Shown here: positions 1-10,189 of the stretch, piece by piece
How the letters are laid out: each line of letters starts with the position of its first letter
Position numbering within the stretch: the first letter of the stretch is position 1
Assembly: GCA_021014325.1 (NCBI GenBank)
Contig: CM037474.1
Coordinates: 4,530,488-4,594,487, forward strand
Direction: 5' to 3'
DNA: 64,000 nt
Origin: Plazaster borealis
Lineage: Eukaryota > Echinodermata > Asteroidea > Forcipulatida > Labidiasteridae
Translations under genes and position numbers: made by a program
Notes under the pieces: generated by a model
What the model was told of the DNA's origin: nothing
What the model saw: only the letters and a program-made list of their open reading frames with translations
The model's database searches: none

Positions 1-176
1 TGGGCTTTGAGTTGAAGTAATTCTGTTATGTAACTAGGAGCTTGACCACTCAATGATTTATACACAATTAAAAACAAAATTGAATGAAGTTGTTTGATGG
101 ATTGGCAACCAGTGGTGCTATCATTACAAAGTTTATGTATCATTTCTTGTTCTTTTTTCTTTTCTTCTTTCTCCAG

Positions 177-227
177 TGTGCCTTATTTCTTGGGCTTGGG
201 TGCTTCCTAGCTGCGGAAGATTATGAG
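177..227 (+). CDS. IFRD1: IFRD1 exon (first in window)
   Basis: A 51-base exon, phase 0 at both ends, after a long pyrimidine tract ending ctccag and before donor gtatgc. It encodes 17 residues matching the Cys/Ala-rich helix before the SYLK block of IFRD proteins. Confidence 0.85.
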
Positions 228-3200
228 GTATGCAAGGGTAGTTTTTCCGATCGTAAGACAAGTTTGAGAAAGGAATCAATTCTAACTTGTCGTTTAAAAC
301 ATCGAAAAAATTCTTGACTTTCATTCAATTAGCAAGACATGTAGTTTTCTTGTAACAGACAGAGTAAGTTCTGATTCATGAAATCATGCAACTAAGTTGA
401 AATTTGTTAAAGTGGCTGATGGAGCTCACGATACAGAAAGAAATTCCAGTTTTTCTCAAAGTTTGAGGTATTCACCCTGACCCGTTTGCATTTTAGAGTA
501 TTCTTACAACTTTCATTCTTTGAAATTATCCAGACTGTGAAGCAGAGCATGGATGCCCTAGAAGAAGTATTTAGATTATCGTATCTCAAGGGAGATGGCA
601 CAGCGCCCTCGCACAGTCCCGCCGTCTCGGCGCTTCATTGTGCGGCGCTTTCTGCGTGGACCCTGTTACTATCTATCACACCACCATCCCGTGTTTCAAA
701 ACTTGTAGATAGGTAAGTCGGACAAGAAGGGGTGTAAAAAAGAAATTTTTCAGAATTCTGAAACGTCGTGCTTTTTAAAATGAAATTGTCAGTTTATGGA
801 TTCTTTTAATAAGAATTTGTTTTGTACACTTTTGAGCATTTTAAGTGCATAGTCGACCCTCCTACTGTTTGACCATTTAATTTTATCAACTGTGGTTGTG
901 GGTAAAGTCTTTCACTATGTTTTCATTCTCTCGTCACACCCAAGTGTACGATACGACTTTGGAAGCGGCATGAGAGAGATCACCTTAAGGGGATGCAACT
1001 TTTTATTAAAATATCAAGTAATAAACCACAAGGGAAACTGACAGGGTTGAACAAAACTATCAACTCCGAATGTTCACAAACACAGGATTCACAAACAAAA
1101 CATTTGAGTAAACACCATTCATAGGGTTTTATCTAAAATCTGGAAGAGTTAATCATTGTTTTTGTTTTTTTTCCCAGCCATTTGAGTAAGCTTCCTAGTC
1201 TCCTACACAGCGATGATGTCAACCTGAGGATTGAGGCGGGAGAGTCTATTGCTATGCTTTATGAGTTAGCCAGGGAGCAGAATGAAGTATGTAACTCGGT
1301 CGTTGACTAAAAGGGGAATCGGGAAGCGGACTAGAACCATAGAGTTATATAACATTTGGTCGTGGCCGAGCAGTCAAGTGCACTGGACTCAAGCTCTGGT
1401 GTTTCTGATCAGCAGAGTGTGGGTTTGAGTCCCGGTCTTGACACTTGTGTCCTTAGGCAAGACACTTGACCATCATTGCTTCGTCCCTTGGATGGGACGT
1501 AAAGCCGTTGGTCCCGTGTGTTCTGTAATGCACGTAAAAGAACTCAGTACATTGATCGTTAAGAGAAGGGGTTTGCCCCAGTGTTTTCTGGTATGGTTGG
1601 CTGCAGATTGCACCACAGCACCTTGTAAACTGTTACATGGTGTTATGTATATAAATGGGTCTTTTATTTCAAACATAGCTCCACATAACCTCGTAGAAAA
1701 AATAATGAGCACTTTGAGACACCGTCTGGTGTGATAAAGCGCTATTTAAGAACTTGGTATTATTACGATGCACTCGTTATAACACACACGTAACCGCGCT
1801 GTCCCACCATGGGCACAAATCGCTACAGGTAAATTACACACAGATAACCACTTACAAAATGTTGGTTGTGTGAACTGGTGTGTGACCTGTGTTAGATGAT
1901 CGGTCAGCACCATTTTCTCAATGGCCAAAAATGCTTCTTGTCGGCCCGTGTCACAAGTTCAAGACCATATCTACTGAAGGGTAAACCATGAGATCAAATT
2001 TGAATGTTTCTCGTCCATGTAGGACTATGACATGGATAACGTCGAGGAGTTATTAGTTTGTCTACGAGGCCTAGCAACGGACAGCAACAAATACAGAGCT
2101 AAGAAAGACAGACGTCAGCAACGGTCTAGCTTCAGAGATATCATCAGAACAATTGAGGTGAGCTCAACATCTAGCTCCCTGACCACTACTATGAAGTGAT
2201 AATCAATAGAGTAAATGTTTAAAATTGCACCAGTCTATATTGGATTCTAGCCTCATTCTGGTGCCAATTAATGTGTTCAGGTATAATGTTCTTCCTACTT
2301 TAGTCTGATTTCTGATTTGTGTTCCAACATTTTTCCAAGGACCAAATATCATGCCCTGTGCTTGCATAAACTAAAAGGGTTGGTACACAATTGGGGTTTC
2401 ATTAAAACCATCTACTTGTCAACAATAACAACAACAAAATTGCAAATAAATAAAAATAAATCTTTAGGCATGAGTGTAGCAATTGAGCTTATCTTTTTGT
2501 GGACGATCCTTTTCTGTATCTTCTAAATTTGTCTTTAATCGCTTCTTAGGAAAACGACATCCCACATGAGATCATCAAGTTTGGGCCGGAGATTCTAGAA
2601 CTAGATGGCTGGGTAAAGAAACGACAGTACGGGGCGTTCCGGGAGGTGCTAGGTTCAGGGACCAACATCCACCTACAAGAGAATCTACTGCTCAGGGATA
2701 TCTTTGGTCTAGGATCGCCCATCATCGTGTCTGGGCCTGGGGCACCAAAGAAAGCCAACAGAATAGAAAGAGTAAGTTTGTGTTACAGGCTGTAAGACGT
2801 TACTCTTCATGTAGATCCCTTTTTGTAAGGGCAGTGGGGTTCCTTTCAGTGCGCAGTATCGACCTTTCTACTGTACCCGCAAACCATAGCATGAGGCCAG
2901 TCATACCAATCTTATAAGAGTCCAAACACCTGGGCATTGAGTTACCATAGAGTGGAGTATTTTGATGGATTTGTTACTGTACCCCCAAACCCACCTACTC
3001 ATAGCATGAGGCCAGGCATACCAATCTTATCAGAGTCCAAACATCTGGCTATTGAGTTACCATAGAGTCAATTATTTTAATGGATTTGGTACTGTACCCC
3101 CAAACCACCCACTCTTAGCATGAGGCCAGGCATACCAATCTTATAAGAGTCCAAACATCTGGGCATTGAGTTACCATAGAGTGGAGTATTTTGAAGGATT

Positions 3201-3746
3201 TGGTACTGTACCCCCAAACCACCTACTCTTAGCATGAGGCCAGGCATACCACTCTTAGTAAAGTCAAAACCTTTGGGTGTTGGGTTACCATAGAGTGGAG
3301 TATTTTGAAGGATTTGGTACTGTACCCCCAAACCACCTACTCTTAGCATGAGGCCAGGCATACCAATCTTATCAGAGTCCAAACATCTGGGCATTGAGTT
3401 ACCATAGAGTGGAGTATTTTGAAGGATTTGGTACTGTACCCCCAAACCACCTACTCTTAGCATGAGGCCAGGCATACCGATCTTATCCGAGTTTAAACAT
3501 CTGGGTGTTTAGTAAGCCAAGAAGTGGAAAAAGGATTTGGGATGGCTTCTTACCAAAGCACTCACTGACTTAGTATTAACGTTAATATTTTGATGGCTGT
3601 AGAGACAATCCTTCCTTACGTTTTGATTAGTTAGTATTGATGTTTTTACTCTTTTTTCCCCGCAGCATCATTATAACTCTCAAGCCTTCAAAGCTAGAAC
3701 TAAAATCCGCAGCAAACAACGGGACAAAAGAACGGCGATCATTTAA
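177..3746 (+). CDS. IFRD1: IFRD1/IFRD2-like gene, last six coding exons (5' part outside window)
   Basis: Six exons join in frame with GT-AG junctions: 177-227, 534-712, 1178-1286, 2023-2157, 2550-2771 and 3666-3746, giving 258 codons plus TAA. The order of conserved blocks is that of interferon-related developmental regulators: a CALFLGLGCFLAAEDYE helix, SAWTLLLSITP, LPSLLHSDDVNLRIEAGES, LATDSNKYRAKKDRRQQRS, IKFGPEILELDGWVKK, EVLGSGTNIHLQEN and the basic tail NSQAFKARTKIRSKQRDKR. The family are helical-repeat (ARM-like) nuclear and cytoplasmic transcriptional co-regulators, known in vertebrates to associate with Sin3/HDAC complexes. Human IFRD1 is about 450 residues, so roughly the N-terminal 190 lie upstream of the window. 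I cannot separate IFRD1 from IFRD2; an invertebrate may have one ancestral gene. The family assignment is secure, the exact symbol less so. Confidence 0.93.
534..712 (+). CDS. IFRD1: IFRD1 exon
   Basis: The acceptor ends attatccag and the donor is gtaagt. The exon encodes TVKQSMDALEEVFRLSYLKG, then a Pro/Ser linker, then the hydrophobic helix AWTLLLSITP, a family hallmark. It ends with two bases of a split Ser codon completed by the next exon. Confidence 0.92.
845..1065. repeat. Dispersed repeat fragments in IFRD1 intron
   Basis: 855-900 matches one unit of the tandem array at 20001-20690 (ACCCTCCTACTGTTTGACC with the following ATC-ACTGTGG block). About 960-1065 matches the 3' tail of the tRNA-headed SINE at 7985-8147 (aagtaataaaccacaaggga, then gggttgaacaaa), on the - strand. 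Confidence 0.6.
1178..1286 (+). CDS. IFRD1: IFRD1 exon
   Basis: The acceptor is tttttttcccag and the donor gtatgt. The exon encodes HLSKLPSLLHSDDVNLRIEA and then GESIAMLYELAREQNE, the best conserved ARM-like helix pair of the family. Confidence 0.95.
1356..1766 (+). mobile_element. tRNA-derived SINE (Leu/Ser-type head), IFRD1 intron
   Basis: It starts with an RNA polymerase III box A-like CGTGGCCGAG, then GGACTCAAGCTCTGGTGTTTC, then a box B-like GTTTGAGTCCC at about 1425. The shared body follows (gacacttgtgtcctta-ggcaagacactt, ggatgggacgtaaagcc). The element ends near a short TATTATT tail. Five more copies lie in this window. Confidence 0.85.
1765..1965. repeat. Dispersed repeat, copy 1
   Basis: It closely resembles 55640-55835. 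Both contain the phrases cgctgtcccaccatg, gtcagcaccattttctcaat and ggccgtgtcaca (here with one extra c). One copy is in an IFRD1 intron and the other in DCAF1 intron 11. No coding capacity; class not identified. Confidence 0.7.
2023..2157 (+). CDS. IFRD1: IFRD1 exon
   Basis: 45 codons in phase 0. They encode DYDMDNVEELLVCLRGLATD, then SNKYRAKKDRRQQRSSFRD and IIRTIE, corresponding to the basic KHRAKxDKRKQRSxFRD segment of vertebrate IFRD1. Donor gtgagc. Confidence 0.95.
2550..2771 (+). CDS. IFRD1: IFRD1 exon
   Basis: 74 codons in phase 0. They encode the IKFGPE and WVKKRQYGAFREVLGSG region and the LRDIFGLG helix. The exon ends RIER before donor gtaagt. A 114-bp tandem array begins soon after this donor. 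Confidence 0.95.
2835..3510. repeat. 114-bp tandem array in last IFRD1 intron, about 6 units
   Basis: The ATGAGGCCAG motif recurs at about 2891, 3005, 3120, 3234, 3348 and 3462, a 114-base period. Because 114 is divisible by 3, the reverse strand stays open for 132 codons; this is an array artefact, not a gene. Confidence 0.92.
3666..3746 (+). CDS. IFRD1: IFRD1 terminal coding exon
   Basis: The acceptor is ttttttccccgcag. It encodes the Lys/Arg-rich C-terminus HHYNSQAFKARTKIRSKQRD, then KRTAII and TAA. The family end is similar (FKARTKxRSKxRDKR), so this is the natural C-terminus. Confidence 0.95.
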   Translation, partial: HHYNSQAFKARTKIRSKQRDKRTAII

Positions 3747-4700
3747 CGTCATCCCAGCAATAGACAATCCTCCGCCTCAAATCATGCTTGTAAGAATCGT
3801 ATTCAGAGCAGAATGAAACATGAAAATACCTCAAATTATTCAGTTTTATCAAACCATTTGAACAATGTCCTGTACAATGACTTGCTTAGTCACAAACACA
3901 AATTTTAATTCCTTGGGATTAGAGACATTTGCTATGTCACATGGTTCAGGGTAAACCTTTGTGTAGTTGTGTAAGAGATGGTGAACACCCATACACACAT
4001 CTGAATGAATTGTGTATGGCACTTTAGTACCAGGGTTTGCTCTTCTGGAGGTTGCCATACAAAAACTTGCCCTGGTTCGTGATGTAGCAACACTGTCTTT
4101 AGTCTGGGGAATCCAATGTGAGTATCATCTTGTGACCAATGAAGTCACTGTACCAGACATTATTCAAATCTGACTCGCAAAATCCGACTCGTAGTCAAAA
4201 TCTAAGGGACTTGATCGCAGGACGTGCAGCAGGGAGAACGACATTACCTCTAAGATGTGTTGTACGAGGTAGAGTGATTGTTAAAAAGACATCTAGAAAT
4301 CATTGTATTATTTTTTGAATACTTCATCTTATAAATATTATTTTAGGATTATATTAACTTTGAATGAATTATTTTGTCAAAAAAAGATGATAATATATAT
4401 CGGGAGCTGGATTTATTATTAAGCTTAAAGTTGTTTATTTTTTTGAAAATACAAAACAACTGCTTTTTACGAGCTTCAGTAATGGACTGCATATATCCCA
4501 GAAATGTAAAGTTGGTAATTTTATGAGAAAAACAAATCTTGTCAAATTTGAAGTCTTTGTTATGACAAGAGAAACCTATAAACAACACCTAAATTAACTT
4601 AACTCATATCCGCCTGACTGGTCACAGTAGATAAACACTGTTCCTACCTAAGCCCATGTAGCACTTATTACTTCATTACAATAAACATTCATTATTTACT
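3747..4700 (+). other. Probable IFRD1 3' UTR and candidate polyadenylation signal
   Basis: This AT-rich stretch follows the TAA and shows no coding potential. An AATAAA hexamer lies at 4680-4685, about 930 bases after the stop, and is the first clear candidate signal. The end of the transcript is inferred only from this hexamer. Confidence 0.35.
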
Positions 4701-6600
4701 GCCTTGCAAATAAGCATATATCCCAACAAACTGTTTACCATTGGAAAGAGCACCTCATTCTCTTTAAAGTGATATATATTTTGCCATGTTCCCCCACTCA
4801 TACCACTAGACTGGTCCCCTGTCTTTATCCACAAGGATATAGACTGGAACTGGTCTTACAAGCCCAATGATTTCATTGGATACAATGATTTCATTGGATA
4901 AACGTTCAGTGACGTAAGCTTTCCATATCTGTGTTAAGATTGGTCTGAGGTGATGTAATTTGTCGGCTTGCACTTTAGATTGTCTGCATGCAGCGTATTC
5001 ATAATGTTTGTACACATGCATGTAGTCGTTTTATTCACTATGTAATATGTGTACATGTACGTGTGAATTGACTGCGAATCTCCATGGTACGTCTGGCAGG
5101 ATCCTGCCAGGAGCTCAAGGCAGGTATCTGACGTTATTCACGAGCCTCAAAGTGTGACGTCAGATGTTCAGGCTATCATACCACTAGCAGTTAGAGTATA
5201 AAGAAAGACACTACCTTCTTATTCATCTACGGGTTTTCCCGTAGTTTGGCGCTAATATTGTTTGTGTATTCTACGGGAAATCCCGTAGTTAGGCAGATAT
5301 GGGTTAATATATGAACTCAATTCATATTTTCCCCATGTGTAATTTCATCTTTATGTTCTCAGTTTTAAGAATATTGCAGTGTTATTATTATTATTTTTTG
5401 CAGTAAATGTTTTGGGATTTGAAGTTTATTAAAGGTAGGGTCATACTTTGGTCATGAACCAGGAAAAAATATTGTGAAATCCGAAAGCCTACTTGTTATA
5501 TAGATGGTAATAGTAGTAAGCATCCTGCAAAATTATTTTGTCTGAAATGCCCCTGTCTATTAGAAATCGATATAAGGTATGTCAAAAAATTTGAATCAGA
5601 GATTCAAATTTTCAGAATGTCCGTTTGTGAATGCTGTGGCCAGAGATGCGGTTGGTACTTGCAGACCTCGACAAATGTGGATGGAATCGACATTCTTTAT
5701 GAAAATACGTTGTCATTTTTGTGCTGTTTTCTCAACAAGTAGACACTGTATTTCAACTGAAACTTTCACCGGTGACTTTTGTTGCATCTGTGTTGATATT
5801 TTGGCCTATAAATCAGCATTATGCTGACAAAATCAAATGATGACCCTACCTTTAAATATTTGTTCATGAGGTTTTTTGGTTTTCTTTTTTTGTTGGGGGG
5901 GGGGGGATAATCTTTTAGTGTTAACTTCATGTTCCTCCTTTTACTAGAAATCTTCCATCTATTAAAAATGAAACCAAATCAACATTGATAAAATGTAGTA
6001 CACTAATTGTATATAAAAACCCTTTTGAAGGCTTTTTTTTCATTAGTATTGCAGTGTTAAAAATAATAATGAAATGTTTGTTGATTTTTCCTTGTCAAAT
6101 CTTGAGTCTGTTTGGAAAGGAAAGTGACAAAAGTCAGTTGAAAGGTGCTAGACTTATTCCAGGCGTTATTTACTTTAGGGATTGAATTTCAGTATTTATG
6201 AAGCGGCAAGTAACATAACTGAGGGTCTGGTATCAAGTATAAATGTAGCCATCTGTACTACCCTAATTAGGATATATACGTATACCCCAATTAGAGCTTT
6301 TAGCAGATATAACTCAATATTTCCAAGTCTGAAATCCTTTCCTTCGACAAGTTTGATGAACTTCTACATTTTTATTGTAATTTAAGGTATATCCGCTGAC
6401 TTTGATATTTCGCTTCCGACTGCACCAACAAATATGTGTAAAAGTAAAATAGTTTTCTCTTGCTGGCATCATGATTTCAATATTTGATGAGTTAATACTT
6501 GAAAGTTGAAATCCTAGATTTTTTGGTGAGTTATATGATTTGTCAACCTATCATTAAAATACTAGTGTTATTATTTTAACTATTTAGATATATTGTATAT
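4700..6600. other. Intergenic, short palindromes and one MITE
   Basis: No gene seen. It holds an 18-bp direct duplication (CAATGATTTCATTGGATA at 4865-4900), a cluster of perfect hairpins at 5093-5288, the MITE at 5429-5855, and a G-run near 5897. Confidence 0.6.
5429..5855. mobile_element. MITE, TTAAAGGTAGGGTCATA family
   Basis: It begins TTAAAGGTAGGGTCATACTT and ends ATGACCCTACCTTTAA, so its termini are inverted repeats. The interior has no transposase. Related copies lie at 11564, 23303, 27946 and 28801. Confidence 0.85.
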
Positions 6601-6611
6601 TAGCCCCACAT

Positions 6612-6878
6612 ACACCCGGTCCCTATGCACAAGCTAGTGTATCGGACTGATATGTGCGTATTGTTGACCGATGCGCTTAAATTGTGGCCGATTCACAAAA
6701 AATCATAAAGAAAAAACATAATGCCCCAGATTGCACAGTAGGGCTTTTAAAACAAAGACAAACACCAAGACAAGGACATTCCGGGGACCTTGTTTCAATT
6801 TAGCGTGCTTTTGCCAATCTTCAAAATTTTTTGTCCACAATGCCCCCAGTTTTAAAAAACCCTTGGGAGAACCCTGTA
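6612..6878. mobile_element. MITE-like element, AGGGTTCTCC family
   Basis: It shares ATGCACAAGCTAGTGTATCG, GATTGCACAGTAGGGCTTTT and the end TTGGGAGAACCCTG with copies at 37132, 38067 and 39274. The left end here is diverged (ggtccct for ggttctccc). Confidence 0.7.
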
Positions 6879-6879
6879 C

Positions 6880-7980
6880 ACAATTGATGCTAGGTTGATT
6901 GGTAACCAGAAATGTCATTAGATTGGACAAAAAACAAAAACAACCTTTATCATGTTTACTATTACTGTATTGTCCCCTGTATCCAATAACAATTAATAGT
7001 ACTGATCTTCAGTGGACAGAATCGGCGCCAGACTAATTCCCTGTTTAGCCTCGCTATGGCTACATTGATATGAATGTGGAAAACAAAAGATGGATGAACC
7101 ATGATAACAGATATAATACAACTCTACCAGTTGTATGATGGAGTGGCTAGGAATTCAATATGCTGTCCACAATCTGGAAATATGGTGTCAGAATCCGCTA
7201 TATAAATTTAAAAACACGAGTCCAATATTCTTTAACAAGCAAATCAAGAGAAGTGGGCATTGTACTGTTTGGAAATATCTTTCCTTTCTTTTTATGAAAA
7301 AAAGGTTGTTAAATAAAAGAATGTAGCATTTAGTTATTTAAGGTACTTTGTTTATGTGCAAATAAAGAATGACGTTTGAATAAAATCAAAGTAACTATTT
7401 GAAATGATGTAATCAGTGGGAGTTGTCAATTTCTGTCACAAAATGTTTTAATTTTGGAATCCCCAATGGCACGAAAGGTTTTCCACTGGTTCCGGCTCGA
7501 AAGCTGGTGTACCAGGGATAAGAAATTTCAGACATTTATCTTAATTCAGACTTCTTATGTCAGCCTGGTGAAGAAAATCAGCCGTTATTTTTTCCACATA
7601 TGTAAAGAAATCCTGCTCTTTGATCTACTTCTCTAGTGCTGAGGACACTGTCCCTAAAAGTTCTGTGAAATCTAAGCTCCAGGGGTTACCAAAAGGAGGA
7701 AATGCCGTCATTTCAACATACCTCCTAAAATTTGGATCCTAGTTTCAGACAATTTTTTGTCTGCAATGATTCTACACCCCATGTATTTGTTTGTATGTAA
7801 ATTTTAACAAAAAATATTCAATCGTTGCATCATTTAAAGGCATTTCTTATGATGGACCCTGATGATTCAAACAAGATATTGAGTCTTTGCAAGACGTGTC
7901 TGAAAGCCGAGACCTAAAACTATTTTGTTCATATATTATACAAAATACGCAGAAGAAAAATTTGCCCAATGTATTTCTAA
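6880..7980. other. Intergenic with one dispersed repeat
   Basis: No gene seen. About 7495-7755 is similar to 61185-61440 in DCAF1 intron 18 (shared gagaaatttcagac-like start, ctttgatctacttctctag and caggggttaccaaaagg). The short ORFs have no family resemblance. Confidence 0.55.
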
Positions 7981-7984
7981 GGTC

Positions 7985-8147
7985 TTCTGGTATTTCAAGT
8001 AATAAATCACTAAGGAACTGACTAAATAATTTTGGGTTGAACAAAGAAAAATTGATTATAGCAGGACTTGAACCTGCGACCTCTGGAGTAACGTGACGGC
8101 GCTCTACCAACTGAGCTATCTAGCCCTATGTTGGCGGTCTCCCTATT
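7985..8147 (-). mobile_element. tRNA-headed SINE, second family
   Basis: On the - strand it reads GGAGACCGCCAACATAGGGC, then TAGATAGCTCAGTTGGTAGA, then GGTTCAAGTCC, all typical of tRNA boxes A and B, and then tctttgttcaacccaaa and the tail ttccttagtgatttattact. The would-be acceptor stem does not pair, so this is a SINE head and not a tRNA gene. Confidence 0.82.
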
Positions 8148-8244
8148 TTGTCAGTATCTTTGTTCAGGGGTGCCATTCAGAGGCCATACAACCTGTCACT
8201 GCCGTATAGCCAGGGATCACACCCAAGTTTCCGATACAACCTGG

Positions 8245-8455
8245 GAAGCGGCAGCAGAGGGATCACGGGGATGCGACTTTTCATTTCAAATATCAAATAA
8301 TAACCCACATCGGAAACTGACTGTGTAAATTTTGTTTAACTTTTGGGTTGAACAAAGACAAATTGACTAAAGCGGGATTTGCACCTACGACCTCCGGATT
8401 AATGTGCTGGCATGCTACCAACTGAGCTATCTAGCCCTATGTTGGCGGTCTCCTT
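8245..8455 (-). mobile_element. tRNA-headed SINE, second family, second copy
   Basis: It has the same structure as the neighbour at 7985-8147, including the leader ggagaccgccaacatagggc, a diverged box B (GGTGCAAATCC) and the gtctttgttcaacccaaaag tail. The two copies lie in tandem, same strand, about 300 bases apart. Confidence 0.8.
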
Positions 8456-8856
8456 ATTAATATAATGAATAATATTTACAGCTTTGACAGTACTGAAGAT
8501 TGTAATCAAATCATCTTCACTTTGGAGTGAACACAGTTCTTGTTAATTTAATTTTCCATTTGTGGTCGACATAATTGGCTTAGAGTTATAAAATTATTAT
8601 TTCCAAGTGTGTATTTTCCTCGAAGCACAGAGAGTTCACAGAGGCCAAAGTTTGGATATCGTTTCTGACAAGGAGCTTTGATTTTTGCATAGTAGGATTT
8701 CTATTCTTGTAAACGAGACCCTTCGCTTGGTCCCAACGCCCTCATCCAAAGGTGCTGGGATGAGCTGCAATGCACGTGCGCATTCGACCATTCCTCCTGA
8801 CCTAATAACCCCCGGTCACCTCATCCTGTTTCAGGGTTGAGATTTACCAAATGAGA

Positions 8857-9136
8857 AAATTCCTGAAAATTGCTCACGGGCCTGGGTTCACCCTTGTTCT
8901 AGACTCGGAACCTTCCAGATGTTAACTCAAGGAGCCTTACAAACTCTGTGTGCATCACCAGAAAGACAAAATGTACAGGTTTGGACACGATACAGACTAT
9001 TTCTTGCTCCCTTTGGTGACTGCTTTACTTCTTTTCAAGAAAATTTGAAGGCTCAAGGAGATTTTGAGAAAATTCTAACATCAGGAAAAATCCTGAGAAA
9101 TCATGCCTGCTGTTTACGAAAGACCAACTATCAATG
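8857..9136 (+). repeat. Dispersed repeat, GTGCATCAC family, copy 1
   Basis: It is similar to 10612-10850 and, inverted, to 55862-56160. Shared phrases include gtgcatcac-agaaagacaaaa, tggtga-tgctttacttcttt, and tcctgagaaatcatgc or its variants. The 72-codon ORF is part of the repeat, with no known domain. Confidence 0.7.
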
Positions 9137-9310
9137 ATGCAGCTAAAGGCCTATTGTGTAAATCCATTGCAAATAATTATTGTTTATTCTTTGCCTTGTC
9201 AACTAAAATAAAGGGCTGAATCACAACATTCTTCTTGTTATTGTTATAATTATGCTATCCACTGATAACAACTATTTTGTTTAAAAAGATTGTTTACGAC
9301 CCTTCCAATA

Positions 9311-9486
9311 CAGGCATGATATAATTGGCCTTCAGAAAAAGTCAGACAATTTTGTAGAGTACAAGGGCTGTGACCTACTTATGGTACACTGAAAGTCTTT
9401 TCAGGCTTTTTAGTAATAATTTTGTTGATTTTTCTGCAGGGAAAAAACTCGGAAATCAGATTAAAGTAGGAAGAATATCATGCCTG
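9311..9486. mobile_element. Short inverted-repeat element, CAGGCATGATAT family
   Basis: It starts CAGGCATGATATAATTGGCC and ends AGGAAGAATATCATGCCTG, giving perfect inverted CAGGCATGATAT ends. A second copy lies at 34901-35068, and related decayed sequence at about 12160-12505. It is about 170 bp, non-coding. Confidence 0.8.
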
Positions 9487-9819
9487 TCAATAGAGGGTCC
9501 ATAAATACTACGGGAAAAACTAGCTCAATACATTTCCTATGGACTTCTGGTATTTGTTCAGGATCAGTTTATGTGAAATAAACGTGGTTTACATTTAATA
9601 CAAACAGGATACTGATAAAGCATGGTTATAAAATACTATATCAATTTTGTTTAATACCGTACTGAGGATTGCAGTGAAACTGTGCACACTTTAGTATGAC
9701 CCGTTCAGCTAATTTAATTTCCGTTTGTGGTTGACATAACTGGCTTAAAATAATGAAACTAATATCTCCAAGTGCGTATTTTTCTGGAAGCACAGGAAAA
9801 GAGTTCACAGAGGCCAAAG

Positions 9820-10187
9820 TTGAGTTTTTGTGAAGATGTTAAGCAGAAAATACTGTTTGGCAAATTTCTTTGCTAAGCACAATATGAGTGGGGCATCAGT
9901 TGTAACACTGTAAACTTCATGGAATTTTGGCTGGTTACCTGTTACTGCTAAGCAAGATTTTTCTATGATTAGCAAGATTTTGTATCTACAGGCTTTATGA
10001 AATTTGGCCCTGGGCCCAATTTTTATAAAGCTGCTTGGCAAATTTCTTTGCTGAGCAAAAAAATGAGTGGGGCACCAGTTGCAAGAATGTTAACTTTATG
10101 GAATTTTGGCTGGTTACCTGTTACTGCTAAGCAAGATTTGTCTAGGCTTAGCAAGTTTTTGTGCTGACGGGCTTTATGAAATTGGCA
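9820..10187. mobile_element. Two adjacent GGGCCCAATTTCATAAAGC-type inverted-repeat elements
   Basis: Each carries a left end near TTCATAAAGCTGCTTGGCAA and a right end CTTTATGAAATTGGC, with interiors sharing aaatgagtggggcaccagtt and ttttggctggttacctgtta. They are members of the commonest small inverted-repeat family in this window. Confidence 0.7.
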
Positions 10188-10189
10188 GG

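Noticed and set aside
3077..3475. 132-codon antisense ORF in IFRD1 intron
   Set aside because: Product of a 114-bp tandem array whose period is divisible by three.
8047..8126. tRNA gene on the - strand
   Set aside because: The head looks like a tRNA, but the acceptor stem does not pair and the sequence continues into a repeat tail shared with other copies; it is a SINE.
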